A stretch of DNA of 64,000 bases from assembly GCF_000430845.1 (NCBI RefSeq), contig NZ_AUMU01000001.1, positions 434,001 to 498,000 of the forward strand. The letters run 5' to 3'. The translations under genes and the position numbers were made by a program. The DNA is from Chryseobacterium gregarium DSM 19109. Lineage in GTDB: Bacteria; Bacteroidota; Bacteroidia; Flavobacteriales; Weeksellaceae. A model generated the notes under the pieces. It saw only the letters and a list, made by a program, of their open reading frames with translations, was not told the DNA's origin and did no database searches. Positions within the stretch are counted from its first letter, which is position 1. Each line of letters starts with the position of its first letter. Below, in pieces: positions 17,210-25,181 of this stretch.

Positions 17210-18334
17210 ATGATGAGGTTTGAACTTTATACGGAAGCGGATGATGACAGAGCAATCTATATCACAGGAAATTTCAACAACTGGAACCCGAAGGATTATC
17301 GCTTTCAGCTAAAACAGTCAGATGCTCAAAATTATTATATTGAGATTGACCCTCAAATTTTACCTGATCAAATTGAATATAAATTTGCCAAAGGCGGTTG
17401 GGAAAACGTAGAACTTGATGCTCACGGCAATATTACACCCAACAGAAAAGTCTCAAAATACATAGGGAAAACAGTTGATGCCGTTGAAAAATGGAGGTTT
17501 AACTGGGGACCTTTCAAAAAGGAATTTTTCCCGATTGCAGAAATTATTTCGGAGGAATTTTATATACCGCAGTTGGAACGTTCGCGTAAAGTCTGGGCAC
17601 TTCTCCCCCATGACTATTATATTTCTGACAAAAATTATCCCGTGCTTTATCTTCAGGATGCCCAGAACCTTTTTAATGAAGGCAGCGGTTACGGCAACTG
17701 GGAGATCGATAAAAAGCTTTCCGTCCTCGCAGAATATGGCCGGGGAGATATTATCATTATTGCCATAGAACACGGAAGCGAAGAAAGGATCAAGGAATAT
17801 ATCTTTGACAATGATCATGTGGCCAACGGTTCGGAAGGAAAGAAATACATCCGTTTTATCACCGATACCTTAAAACCTTTTGTGGACCAGAATTACCGCA
17901 CCAGAAAAGACCGTGAAAATACGGGAATCGGAGGAAGCTCTCTGGGCGCTCTGATCAGTATTTACAGCGGTTTCCTCTACCCTGAAGTATATTCCAAACT
18001 ACTGATTTTTTCCCCTTCCCTTTGGGTAGAGCCTAACAATAATTTCCCGATGATGAATTTCAGGACTCCTTTCAGCACTAAGATTTATCTGTACGGAGGC
18101 GAACAGGAAGGTTCAAAAATGGTGAAAAGGATTCAGGTTTTTGAGCAGTACCTCAAACGATGGGAAAAGAAGAACCTTTTTGATTTTGAATTCAGGACAA
18201 GCATCAATCCGGAAGGTACCCACAGTGAATTTTACTGGTCACAGGAATTCCCTAGGGCCATTGAATGGCTTTTCTACAACAATACAGAAAATCCGGTGGA
18301 GGTAAAACCCCATCAGCAAAGCATTAAAAATTAA
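17210..18334 (+). CDS. CBM48-linked esterase-D-type alpha/beta hydrolase
   Basis: 374 residues. The N-terminus (1-85) is a glycogen-binding CBM48-like domain (AIYITGNFNNWNPKDYRF ... YKFAKGGWENVE). Residues about 110-365 form an esterase of the putative esterase/enterochelin esterase-like family (RKVWALLPHDYY, NYPVLYLQDAQNLF). The nucleophile is Ser244 in GGSSLGAL and a C-terminal His lies in GTHSEFYW. The domain pairing suggests an acyl-ester hydrolase that docks on a polysaccharide such as glycogen. No signal peptide is visible, so it is probably cytoplasmic. It is divergent from glgB and lies 5 bases before the M17 peptidase gene, so it is co-transcribed with it. The exact substrate is unknown. 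Confidence 0.85.
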   Translation: MMRFELYTEADDDRAIYITGNFNNWNPKDYRFQLKQSDAQNYYIEIDPQILPDQIEYKFAKGGWENVELDAHGNITPNRKVSKYIGKTVDAVEKWRFNWGPFKKEFFPIAEIISEEFYIPQLERSRKVWALLPHDYYISDKNYPVLYLQDAQNLFNEGSGYGNWEIDKKLSVLAEYGRGDIIIIAIEHGSEERIKEYIFDNDHVANGSEGKKYIRFITDTLKPFVDQNYRTRKDRENTGIGGSSLGALISIYSGFLYPEVYSKLLIFSPSLWVEPNNNFPMMNFRTPFSTKIYLYGGEQEGSKMVKRIQVFEQYLKRWEKKNLFDFEFRTSINPEGTHSEFYWSQEFPRAIEWLFYNNTENPVEVKPHQQSIKN

Positions 18335-18339
18335 CAGGC

Positions 18340-19755
18340 ATGAAACTCATCAATAAAAAGAACAAATCCTATACTCAGATCTTCCATGTGTTCACCGAAG
18401 AAGAATGGATAAAAACGGAAAAGAATTTCAACAAAAATATTTCCACGTTCTTCACCGGTAAAAAGCATGAAGTGTTCATTCATACCCATGAAGAAGGTAT
18501 TGCCTATTTCATCGGCCTCGGGAAATCTACATTACAGAACTTTGAGATCCAGCAGGTGGCCGTTAAGTTTTCGCAGGCTCAGAAAAAGACCCTGCAGGCA
18601 GTCCCGACCCTTATTGTAGCGGATTTTATGAACGAAAGGCAGTTTGAGGAACTGGTGAAAGGCCTGCTGAGCGGAACCTATCATTATCCTTTCGAAAAAA
18701 ACCATGCATTCTGGAATGCAAAATTTGAACTTCATTTTGAAAATTTAAGTCAGAAGAAATTAGACTATATCTGCCAGAAAACCGAGGCTTTAAGCAACGG
18801 GCAAACGGCCTGCCAGGAATGGCTTAACAAACCAGCCAATTTCAAGAAACCGGATACGCTGAGCTTATATCTTAAAAATCTTGCGAAAAAGCATGATTTA
18901 AAGTACACCGTCTTTAACAGGAAAAAGTGTGAAGAACTCGGGCTGGGAGCTTATCTTGCCGTAAACCAAGGAAGCGCCTATGATGCTGCTTTTACGATTC
19001 TGGAATATAAAACGCCTGCTAAAAATGCAAAGACATTTGGCCTTGTCGGGAAATGCGTTTTGTTTGATACCGGTGGAGTCTCTTTGAAAAACCCGGATAA
19101 CATGCATTATATGAAGTCTGATATGGGCGGTGCGACAGCTGTTTTAGGAACTTTAATTTACGCTGCAGAAATGCAGCTTCCTGTAAATATCATCGCGGTT
19201 CTGCCCATAACGGATAATGCCGTTTCTGAAAATGCTTTTCTTCCGAGCGACGTGATCACGGCCTATAACGGAAAAACTATTGAGGTTTTAAATACAGATG
19301 CCGAAGGCAGGATGGTTCTGGCCGATTCACTCTCCTACCTGGCAAAAAACTACAGAACAGATTTCCTGATTGACCTTGCCACCTTAACCGGAAGTTCGGT
19401 AAGGATGTTCGGGGATACCTGCGGAGCATTGTTTTCCAACAGTGAGGAGCTGAAGAATCTTCTGATCAGAACCGGCGAAAAAACCAACCAGAGACTCTGG
19501 AACCTGCCGCTTTGGGATATCTGGAAAGATGATATTCAGTCTGATGTTGCCGATCTTAAAAACATTTCCATGAAACCTATCGGGGACTGCATTGTGGCCG
19601 CGAAATTTCTTGAACAGTTTATTGAAAATCATCCTAACTGGGCACATCTTGATATTGCAGGGGTTGCATTCGGGAATGTAGGATATGCGAAGGAAAAAGC
19701 AGCAACCGGATTCGGGGTACAGTTATTGGCAGATTTAATCGAAAATTATCACTAA
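18340..19755 (+). CDS. M17-family leucyl aminopeptidase
   Basis: 471 residues with the M17 peptidase C-terminal catalytic domain. The metal-binding regions are FDTGGVSLKNPDNMHYMKSDMGG and the family signature NTDAEGRMVLADSLSY (about 320-335). The N-terminal macro-like domain is divergent (MKLINKKNKSYTQIFHVFTE). These cytoplasmic di-zinc or manganese enzymes remove N-terminal residues from peptides and form hexamers. It directly follows the CBM48-esterase gene by 5 bases. The next gene starts 141 bases later behind its own -7 box, so it may form a separate two-gene unit, although its position beside the amide-ligase cluster could be functional. Confidence 0.9.
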   Translation: MKLINKKNKSYTQIFHVFTEEEWIKTEKNFNKNISTFFTGKKHEVFIHTHEEGIAYFIGLGKSTLQNFEIQQVAVKFSQAQKKTLQAVPTLIVADFMNERQFEELVKGLLSGTYHYPFEKNHAFWNAKFELHFENLSQKKLDYICQKTEALSNGQTACQEWLNKPANFKKPDTLSLYLKNLAKKHDLKYTVFNRKKCEELGLGAYLAVNQGSAYDAAFTILEYKTPAKNAKTFGLVGKCVLFDTGGVSLKNPDNMHYMKSDMGGATAVLGTLIYAAEMQLPVNIIAVLPITDNAVSENAFLPSDVITAYNGKTIEVLNTDAEGRMVLADSLSYLAKNYRTDFLIDLATLTGSSVRMFGDTCGALFSNSEELKNLLIRTGEKTNQRLWNLPLWDIWKDDIQSDVADLKNISMKPIGDCIVAAKFLEQFIENHPNWAHLDIAGVAFGNVGYAKEKAATGFGVQLLADLIENYH

Positions 19756-19859
19756 AAATTAGTTTATTAAAAAAAATCTCTGTATAATTGATAGGGGAAT
19801 TTTCAAATACCTATTATATTTTCCATTTCAATGAGAAGTATGTAGCTAAAATGTATTTT

Positions 19860-19867
19860 TATTTTTG
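19860..19867 (+). promoter_or_regulatory. -7 promoter box of the ATP-grasp/ligase cluster
   Basis: TATTTTTG matches TAnnTTTG and lies 29 bases before the ATG at 19897. The spacer region upstream has no strong -33 TTG. Confidence 0.45.
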
Positions 19868-19896
19868 AAAATTTACCAGAAGCCAATAAACATTAT

Positions 19897-21108
19897 ATGG
19901 AGAAAAAAACGATAGTATGTATTTCGTGCTATTACAAGGGCTATGACTTCATGGATGAAATGAAGCAGCTCGGTAATAAAATAATCTTGGTAACCTCAGA
20001 GAATCTCAAAGATAAAAACTGGCCCTGGCATGCTATGGATGAAGTTTTCTACATGCCCGAAATAAAACCGTCCGTCTGGAATCTTGACCATCTTGTACAG
20101 GGTTTTTCCCATCTGATGCAGACCCGAAAAGTGGATGCTGTCATCGCGCTTGACGACTACGATGTCGAAAAAGCTGCGCTGATCAGGGAAACTTTCCGGA
20201 TTCCCGGAATGGGACAGACTACGCACCGCTATTTCAGGGACAAACTGGCCATGAGGCAGAAAGCAAAAGATTCGGGAATTGATGTTCCTGAGTTTACTGC
20301 TGTCTTCAATAACGATGAGGTCAACTATTTTGCAGATACAGTTCCCGCTCCATGGGTCCTGAAACCACGTTCGGAAGCGTCCGCTTCAGGAATTAAAAAA
20401 CTGGCTTCTAAAGACGGTGTCTGGGACGCGCTGAATCAGCTCGGGGAAGAAAGACATTTGTTTTTACTCGAAAGTTTCAAGCCCGGCGATGTGTATCATG
20501 TAGACAGCCTGACGTTTAATAAAAAAATAGTTTTCACCTCCGCTTCAAAATATCTGGCCCCGCCCATGGAAGTTTCCCATGAAGGTGGCGTATTCAGAAC
20601 CAGAACTCTGGGAAAATCATCGGAGGAATATAAGGCTCTTAAAGAAGCCAATGCCAAAGTGCTTTCCAATTTCGGCTTAATGAACGGAGCTACGCACACC
20701 GAGTTTATCCGCAGCAAGGAAGATGGAAAATATTATTTTCTTGAGACTTCTTCAAGGGTCGGAGGAGCACATATCCCTGATCTGGTGGAAGCTTCGAGCA
20801 GCATTAATATCTGGAGGGAATGGGCAAAAATAGAAGATGCCTTACTCAGGGAAAGAAAATACAAAATACCAAAAGCCAAAGACTATTATTCCGGATTGAT
20901 CATTGCTCTGATTAAGGATAAAGAAGCAGATTATCATCAGTTTGAGTGCGGAGAAGCGGTAAAATTTTTACCGATTGAATATCATGTAGGCATTGTGTAC
21001 AAATCAAAAGATCCTGAGATCATCCGGGAACGGTTGGACAAAGCCGCTGAAAAGATCCAGGCAGAAATGCTCAGCATCCTTCCTCCGAAAAGTAAACCAA
21101 CTTCATAA
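19897..21108 (+). CDS. ATP-grasp ligase, first gene of the unnamed cluster
   Basis: 403 residues with a biotin-carboxylase/PurK-like architecture. It has an N-terminal pre-ATP-grasp Rossmann-like segment (KTIVCISCYYKGYDFMDEMK, about 1-110), then the ATP-grasp domain (about 115-330) with the nucleotide-lysine motif PWVLKPRSEASASGI. The metal- and phosphate-binding end is FLETSSRVGGAHIPDLVE. ATP-grasp enzymes activate a carboxylate as acyl-phosphate and join it to an amine, thiol or second acid. No known family name fits confidently. It opens a run of six same-strand genes rich in amide-forming enzymes; the short AT-rich gene follows after 5 bases. Confidence 0.85.
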   Translation: MEKKTIVCISCYYKGYDFMDEMKQLGNKIILVTSENLKDKNWPWHAMDEVFYMPEIKPSVWNLDHLVQGFSHLMQTRKVDAVIALDDYDVEKAALIRETFRIPGMGQTTHRYFRDKLAMRQKAKDSGIDVPEFTAVFNNDEVNYFADTVPAPWVLKPRSEASASGIKKLASKDGVWDALNQLGEERHLFLLESFKPGDVYHVDSLTFNKKIVFTSASKYLAPPMEVSHEGGVFRTRTLGKSSEEYKALKEANAKVLSNFGLMNGATHTEFIRSKEDGKYYFLETSSRVGGAHIPDLVEASSSINIWREWAKIEDALLRERKYKIPKAKDYYSGLIIALIKDKEADYHQFECGEAVKFLPIEYHVGIVYKSKDPEIIRERLDKAAEKIQAEMLSILPPKSKPTS

Positions 21109-21113
21109 TTTCA

Positions 21114-21350
21114 ATGAACAGAGATATTAATATTAAAGAAATTATTGATTTTATAAGGTTTAAGCTACCTGAAGAATTGAATTTAATAAGTAATTTAGAA
21201 CCAATTAAATCTGGAAAGTGGGAAAGCAAAGCTTATTACAAATTTGTTGATTCTACAAATGCAAACCAGCCCGGTTCAGAATGGCAGTTTAAAGAAAATA
21301 TTGTTTTGGAACATCCAAAATTTAAAACGATTGTATTAGATATTCTTTAA
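21114..21350 (+). CDS. Short AT-rich hypothetical protein inserted in the cluster
   Basis: 78 residues (MNRDINIKEIIDFIRFKLPE...), not recognised. It is acidic, without a signal peptide or membrane segment, and seems to have an alpha/beta mix. Its base composition is clearly more A/T-rich than the ligase genes on both sides, and the 80 bases between it and the esterase ATG are A/T-rich too. This looks like a small insertion between two otherwise contiguous cluster genes. It starts 5 bases after the previous stop with a plausible ATG. Whether it is expressed is uncertain. Confidence 0.5.
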   Translation: MNRDINIKEIIDFIRFKLPEELNLISNLEPIKSGKWESKAYYKFVDSTNANQPGSEWQFKENIVLEHPKFKTIVLDIL

Positions 21351-21429
21351 AACGGTCAATTAGGAGGAATTGAATTTATTAAATTCATATAATCTCAAGA
21401 GTATAATTTTTAAACCCAAACAAAAAGAA

Positions 21430-22143
21430 ATGCCGCAGATAGAACATACGGATTATTATTCAAATATTTTAGGAACAAGCCTTAAAGTGGAACTAACAGG
21501 GCATTACGGCCACCCGATTATTATGTTCCCCACTTCTCAGGGACAGTACACCCAGAACCATGATTTTCATTTAAACGAAAGCATCAACTGGTTTGTGGAA
21601 CAGGGAAAAGTGAAGCTGTATAATATCCAGACCATCGATAGCTGGAGCTTTTACAATGAAAACATTTCCCCGCAACAGAGAATCAGAAATTACGAAAAGT
21701 ATGTGCAGTTTCTGATCCAGGAATTCGTGCCTTACATTCAGAAACTTCATCAGACCCATCGGGTGGCCGTAGCAGGAGCGAGCTTCGGAGGATATCATGC
21801 CGCAAATTTCGCCTTCAGATTCCCGGATGTCGTTTCACATGTATTCTGCCTTTCAGGAGCCTTCAGCATACGGAACTTCATGGACGGATATTCCGATGAT
21901 CTGGTGTATTTCAACTGTCCGAAAGAATTTGTAAAAAATGATGAAGCCTGGAAATACAAGCATATGCATATTGTATTAAGCACGTCTGACCAGGACATCT
22001 GTAAAGATAAAAACATTGAAATGGCAGACATTTTAAGCGCAAAAGGAATTGATTTCTGGTATGACGAAAGAAAATGGATCAACCATGACTGGCCGCTGTG
22101 GCGCATGGTTTTTCCCACTTTTATCGGTACTTTCTTTTCATAA
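21430..22143 (+). CDS. Serine esterase of the alpha/beta-hydrolase fold (COG4947-like)
   Basis: 237 residues from the ATG at 21430 (MPQIEHTDYYSNILGTSLKV). A longer frame opens at a TTG at 21370, behind an AGGAGG only 2 bases away, which is too close to act as a normal ribosome site; its 20 extra residues are low-complexity. The catalytic Ser118 is in AGASFGG, the Asp is probably in STSDQDI, and the His is in WINHDWPLW near the C-terminus. Proteins of this type are annotated esterase family or lipase/esterase superfamily, and their substrates are mostly unknown. It sits between two ATP-grasp genes, where a hydrolase or acyl-transfer role on the same metabolite is plausible. Confidence 0.85.
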   Translation: MPQIEHTDYYSNILGTSLKVELTGHYGHPIIMFPTSQGQYTQNHDFHLNESINWFVEQGKVKLYNIQTIDSWSFYNENISPQQRIRNYEKYVQFLIQEFVPYIQKLHQTHRVAVAGASFGGYHAANFAFRFPDVVSHVFCLSGAFSIRNFMDGYSDDLVYFNCPKEFVKNDEAWKYKHMHIVLSTSDQDICKDKNIEMADILSAKGIDFWYDERKWINHDWPLWRMVFPTFIGTFFS

Positions 22144-22184
22144 AAATTATAATCAAAATATAAAATATTAAAAAACATTCAGTT

Positions 22185-23138
22185 ATGGCAAAAAAGGTTG
22201 GAATTTTATTCGGTATGGAAGACACATTTCCCTGGGCTTTTATCGATAAAGTAAATGAACTGGGAGGCGGGGAAATTATTGCCGAACCGGTAACAATTGA
22301 TAAACTGGAACAGGGCGAAGATTACGGCTATGCCGTTATTATCGACAGGATTTCCCAGGATGTTCCCTTTTACAGGGCTTATCTTAAAAATGCTGCATTA
22401 AACGGAACCTATGTCATCAACAATCCGTTCTGGTGGAGTGCAGATGAAAAATTCTTTAATAATGCCCTGATGTCCAAGCTCGGAATACCGCTTCCGAAAA
22501 CGGTACTGCTGCCTTCACACGAAAGACCAACCAATACTTCGGAGACCTCTTTCAGAAACCTGAAGTTCCCTCACGACTGGGATTATATCTTCGACTATGT
22601 AGGGTTCCCGGCTTATATGAAACCCCATGACGGAGGCGGCTGGCGAAATGTCTACCGTGTGGAAAACCCGGAAGACCTATGGAATAAGCTTGGTGAAACA
22701 CAGCAGCTGGTTATGATGGTACAGGAAGAAATTATTTTTGAAGATTATTACCGGGTTTACTGTCTGGGTAAAAAGTATGTACATATTATGCCTTATGAAC
22801 CGAGAAATGAACCGCATTTACGATATGAAACTACTCATCAGACCAAGGGTAAAAAACGGGAAAAGCTGTTGAAGACCATCCATGATTATACCATTAAAAT
22901 GAATGAAGCACTTGGGTACGATTTCAATACCGTTGAATTTGCAGTAAAAGACGGAATCCCGTATGCCATTGATTTCTGTAATCCGGCACCGGATGCCGAC
23001 AGAAACTCAGTCGGGGAAGAGAATTTCGCATGGATTGTGGAGCATGCAGCGAAACTGGCTGTTGAAAAAGCGAAAGAATATGTTCCCGGAAAACCGAATA
23101 TCTCTTGGGGAACTTTTGTAAAAGATTCTGTACAATAA
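22185..23138 (+). CDS. RimK-like ATP-grasp ligase, second ATP-grasp of the cluster
   Basis: 317 residues. The N-terminal part (KKVGILFGMEDTFPWAFIDK, about 1-95) is the pre-ATP-grasp domain. The ATP-grasp core has the binding lysine in YMKPHDGGGWRNVYRV and ends with the metal site VEFAVKDGIPYAIDFCNPAPD. Proteins of this kind ligate amino acids or other acids to amines using ATP. It follows the esterase gene by 41 bases and precedes the GCS2-type ligase by 24 bases, so all are probably on one transcript. Sequence alone does not name the substrates. Confidence 0.85.
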   Translation: MAKKVGILFGMEDTFPWAFIDKVNELGGGEIIAEPVTIDKLEQGEDYGYAVIIDRISQDVPFYRAYLKNAALNGTYVINNPFWWSADEKFFNNALMSKLGIPLPKTVLLPSHERPTNTSETSFRNLKFPHDWDYIFDYVGFPAYMKPHDGGGWRNVYRVENPEDLWNKLGETQQLVMMVQEEIIFEDYYRVYCLGKKYVHIMPYEPRNEPHLRYETTHQTKGKKREKLLKTIHDYTIKMNEALGYDFNTVEFAVKDGIPYAIDFCNPAPDADRNSVGEENFAWIVEHAAKLAVEKAKEYVPGKPNISWGTFVKDSVQ

Positions 23139-23162
23139 GAACATACCATAAAAGCACAAAGA

Positions 23163-24281
23163 ATGCATCAGTTTACGATCGGAATCGAAGAAGAATATCA
23201 AATCATTGATGTTGAAAGCAGGGATCTGGTGTCTCATGTTTCGAAAATTATTGAAGGCGGAAAGGCTGTCTTAAGTGAAAACCTGAAACATGAAATGCAT
23301 GAATCCATGATTGAAATGGAAACGGGCATCTGCCAGAACATCCAGGAAGCTAAAGCGGAGCTCACCAATCTGAGAAGGCATCTAATCAGAACGGCCCATG
23401 AGCAGGGGCTTCGGGTTTCCGGCGGCGGAACGCATCCTTTTTCAAACTGGGAACATAATACGATTACCAATGGGGAACGCTACAACAAAATTGTAGACGA
23501 TATGGGCGATGTAGCCCGCGGAAACCTTATTTTCGGGCTACATGTTCATATCGGCATTCCGAATCGTGAAGAAGGGGTGAGAATTCAGAACGTCATGCGC
23601 TATTTTCTTCCCCATGTGTATGCATTGTCTACCAATTCACCTTTCTGGATCGGACGGAATACAGGCTTCAAATCCTACCGCCAGGAAATTTTTGTAAAAT
23701 TCCCGAGGACCGGTATTCCTAGCTTTTTTAATTCTCTGGCTGAATTCGACAGTTATGTGGACCTTCTGGTGAAAACCGGAACCATCGATAATGCCAAGAA
23801 AATCTGGTGGGATTTAAGGGTTCACCCGTTCTATCCTACCATTGAGTTCAGAATCTGTGATATGCCCCTGAGGATTGATGAAACGGTCTGTATGGCTGCC
23901 ATTATGCAGAGCCTGGTGGCCAAAATTTACAAGCTTCACCAACAGAATTTAAGTTTCAGAAGTTACCGGAGACTATTGCTGAATGAAAATAAATGGAGGG
24001 CTTCCAAAAGCGGGATTGAAGCCCATCTGATTGATTTCGGCAAGGAAGAATCCGTACCTTATCCTGATCTGTTGAAAGAACTTCTGGAATTTATTGATGA
24101 TGTCGTTGATGATCTGGGATGCCGGGAAGAAGTAGATTATGCATGGAAAATCCTGGAACACGGGACAGGCGCAGACCGCCAGCTCCGGGTCCTGAAAGAA
24201 ACAGGAGACCTGACAAAGGTAGTGGATTATATGATCTCAGAAACAGAATATGGCATAACGCATCACGAAAACGCATGGTGA
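23163..24281 (+). CDS. Carboxylate-amine ligase, GCS2/YbdK family
   Basis: 372 residues beginning MHQFTIGIEEEYQIID, which carries the EEE metal/ATP motif of the glutamate-cysteine ligase 2 family. Other typical segments are SGGGTHPFSNWE, LHVHIGIPNREEGVRI, and WWDLRVHPFYPTIEFRICD. Members form a gamma-glutamyl or similar amide from an amino acid and an amine at the expense of ATP. YbdK itself has only weak gamma-glutamylcysteine activity, and the true substrates of most members are unknown. It lies in the middle of the ligase cluster, 24 bases behind an ATP-grasp gene and 16 bases before the glutamine amidotransferase. Confidence 0.92.
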   Translation: MHQFTIGIEEEYQIIDVESRDLVSHVSKIIEGGKAVLSENLKHEMHESMIEMETGICQNIQEAKAELTNLRRHLIRTAHEQGLRVSGGGTHPFSNWEHNTITNGERYNKIVDDMGDVARGNLIFGLHVHIGIPNREEGVRIQNVMRYFLPHVYALSTNSPFWIGRNTGFKSYRQEIFVKFPRTGIPSFFNSLAEFDSYVDLLVKTGTIDNAKKIWWDLRVHPFYPTIEFRICDMPLRIDETVCMAAIMQSLVAKIYKLHQQNLSFRSYRRLLLNENKWRASKSGIEAHLIDFGKEESVPYPDLLKELLEFIDDVVDDLGCREEVDYAWKILEHGTGADRQLRVLKETGDLTKVVDYMISETEYGITHHENAW

Positions 24282-24297
24282 TATTTTAATTAATTTT

Positions 24298-25149
24298 GTG
24301 AAAATACAGGCTGAAATGAAGGATATCCGAATGGCTTTGCTGGATATGAACAATAACCGGGTTAACCAGGGCTTTAAAAATATAAAAGAAATTTCCGAGG
24401 CATTTAAGGAACGCTGCAGTGAAAATGTAACGATCAGTTCATTCGATGTCCGTTTTAAAAATGAGATGCCAGATATTAATGATTTTGACATCTTCATATC
24501 TTCCGGAGGTCCGGGTGATCCTCACAGGGAAGGCCTGGAATGGGAATACCGGTTTGCCGATTTTCTGGATCAGATTTTCGAATACAATACTTCCCATCAA
24601 TCCAAAAAATATCTCTTTCTGATCTGTCACTCCTTCCAGCTGGCCAGCATCCACTGGAAACTGGGGAACATCTGCAAAAGAAAGTCGTATTCATTCGGAG
24701 TCATGCCGGTTCATAAAACGGAAGACGGTGAACAGGAATTCTTGTTTGAAAACCTTCCGGATCCTTTTTATGCCGTGGATTCAAGGGCTTACCAGTTTAT
24801 AGAACCTGAACATGAGCGTATTGAAGCACTGGGAATGAAAATTGTGGGTATTGAAAAATTCCGTCCGCACATCCATCTTGAACGGGCGGTAATGGCCATT
24901 CGCTTTTCAGAAGAGATTTTCGGCACACAGTTTCATCCTGAAGCCAATCCTGCGGGCATGATCGAAAACCTGAAAGATGAAAAGAATAAGCAGGCCATGA
25001 TCGACAGTTTTGGCATGGAAAAATACCTTGAAACCATTGACCGGATAGATGATCCTGATAAAATCCTTTTAACCCAGGCCCAGATTATTCCAAGGTTTTT
25101 ACAATTTGCGAGAGAAAATATCATGAAGCAAGCTGGAGTAGCTGTTTAA
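24298..25149 (+). CDS. Class I glutamine amidotransferase-like protein
   Basis: Up to 283 residues from a GTG at 24298; the ATG at 24316 (MKDIRMALLDMNNNRVNQGF) is an equally likely start and would give 277. The class I GATase triad is present: Cys110 in FLICHSFQ, and His213 and Glu215 in TQFHPEA (numbered from the GTG), with the oxyanion loop SSGGPGDP. Such domains release ammonia from glutamine for a synthetase partner, or act as gamma-glutamyl hydrolases. No synthetase domain is fused. The adjacent GCS2 and ATP-grasp ligases are therefore the obvious partners. Confidence 0.88.
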   Translation: MKIQAEMKDIRMALLDMNNNRVNQGFKNIKEISEAFKERCSENVTISSFDVRFKNEMPDINDFDIFISSGGPGDPHREGLEWEYRFADFLDQIFEYNTSHQSKKYLFLICHSFQLASIHWKLGNICKRKSYSFGVMPVHKTEDGEQEFLFENLPDPFYAVDSRAYQFIEPEHERIEALGMKIVGIEKFRPHIHLERAVMAIRFSEEIFGTQFHPEANPAGMIENLKDEKNKQAMIDSFGMEKYLETIDRIDDPDKILLTQAQIIPRFLQFARENIMKQAGVAV

Positions 25150-25181
25150 AGCATTCAAAAATTAAAATCCCAAAGAAAAGC

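Noticed and set aside
21370..21429. TTG start 60 bases before the esterase, behind AGGAGG
   Set aside because: The AGGAGG is only 2 bases from the TTG, this phylum rarely uses Shine-Dalgarno sites, and the extra residues are low complexity; ATG 21430 matches the family start.
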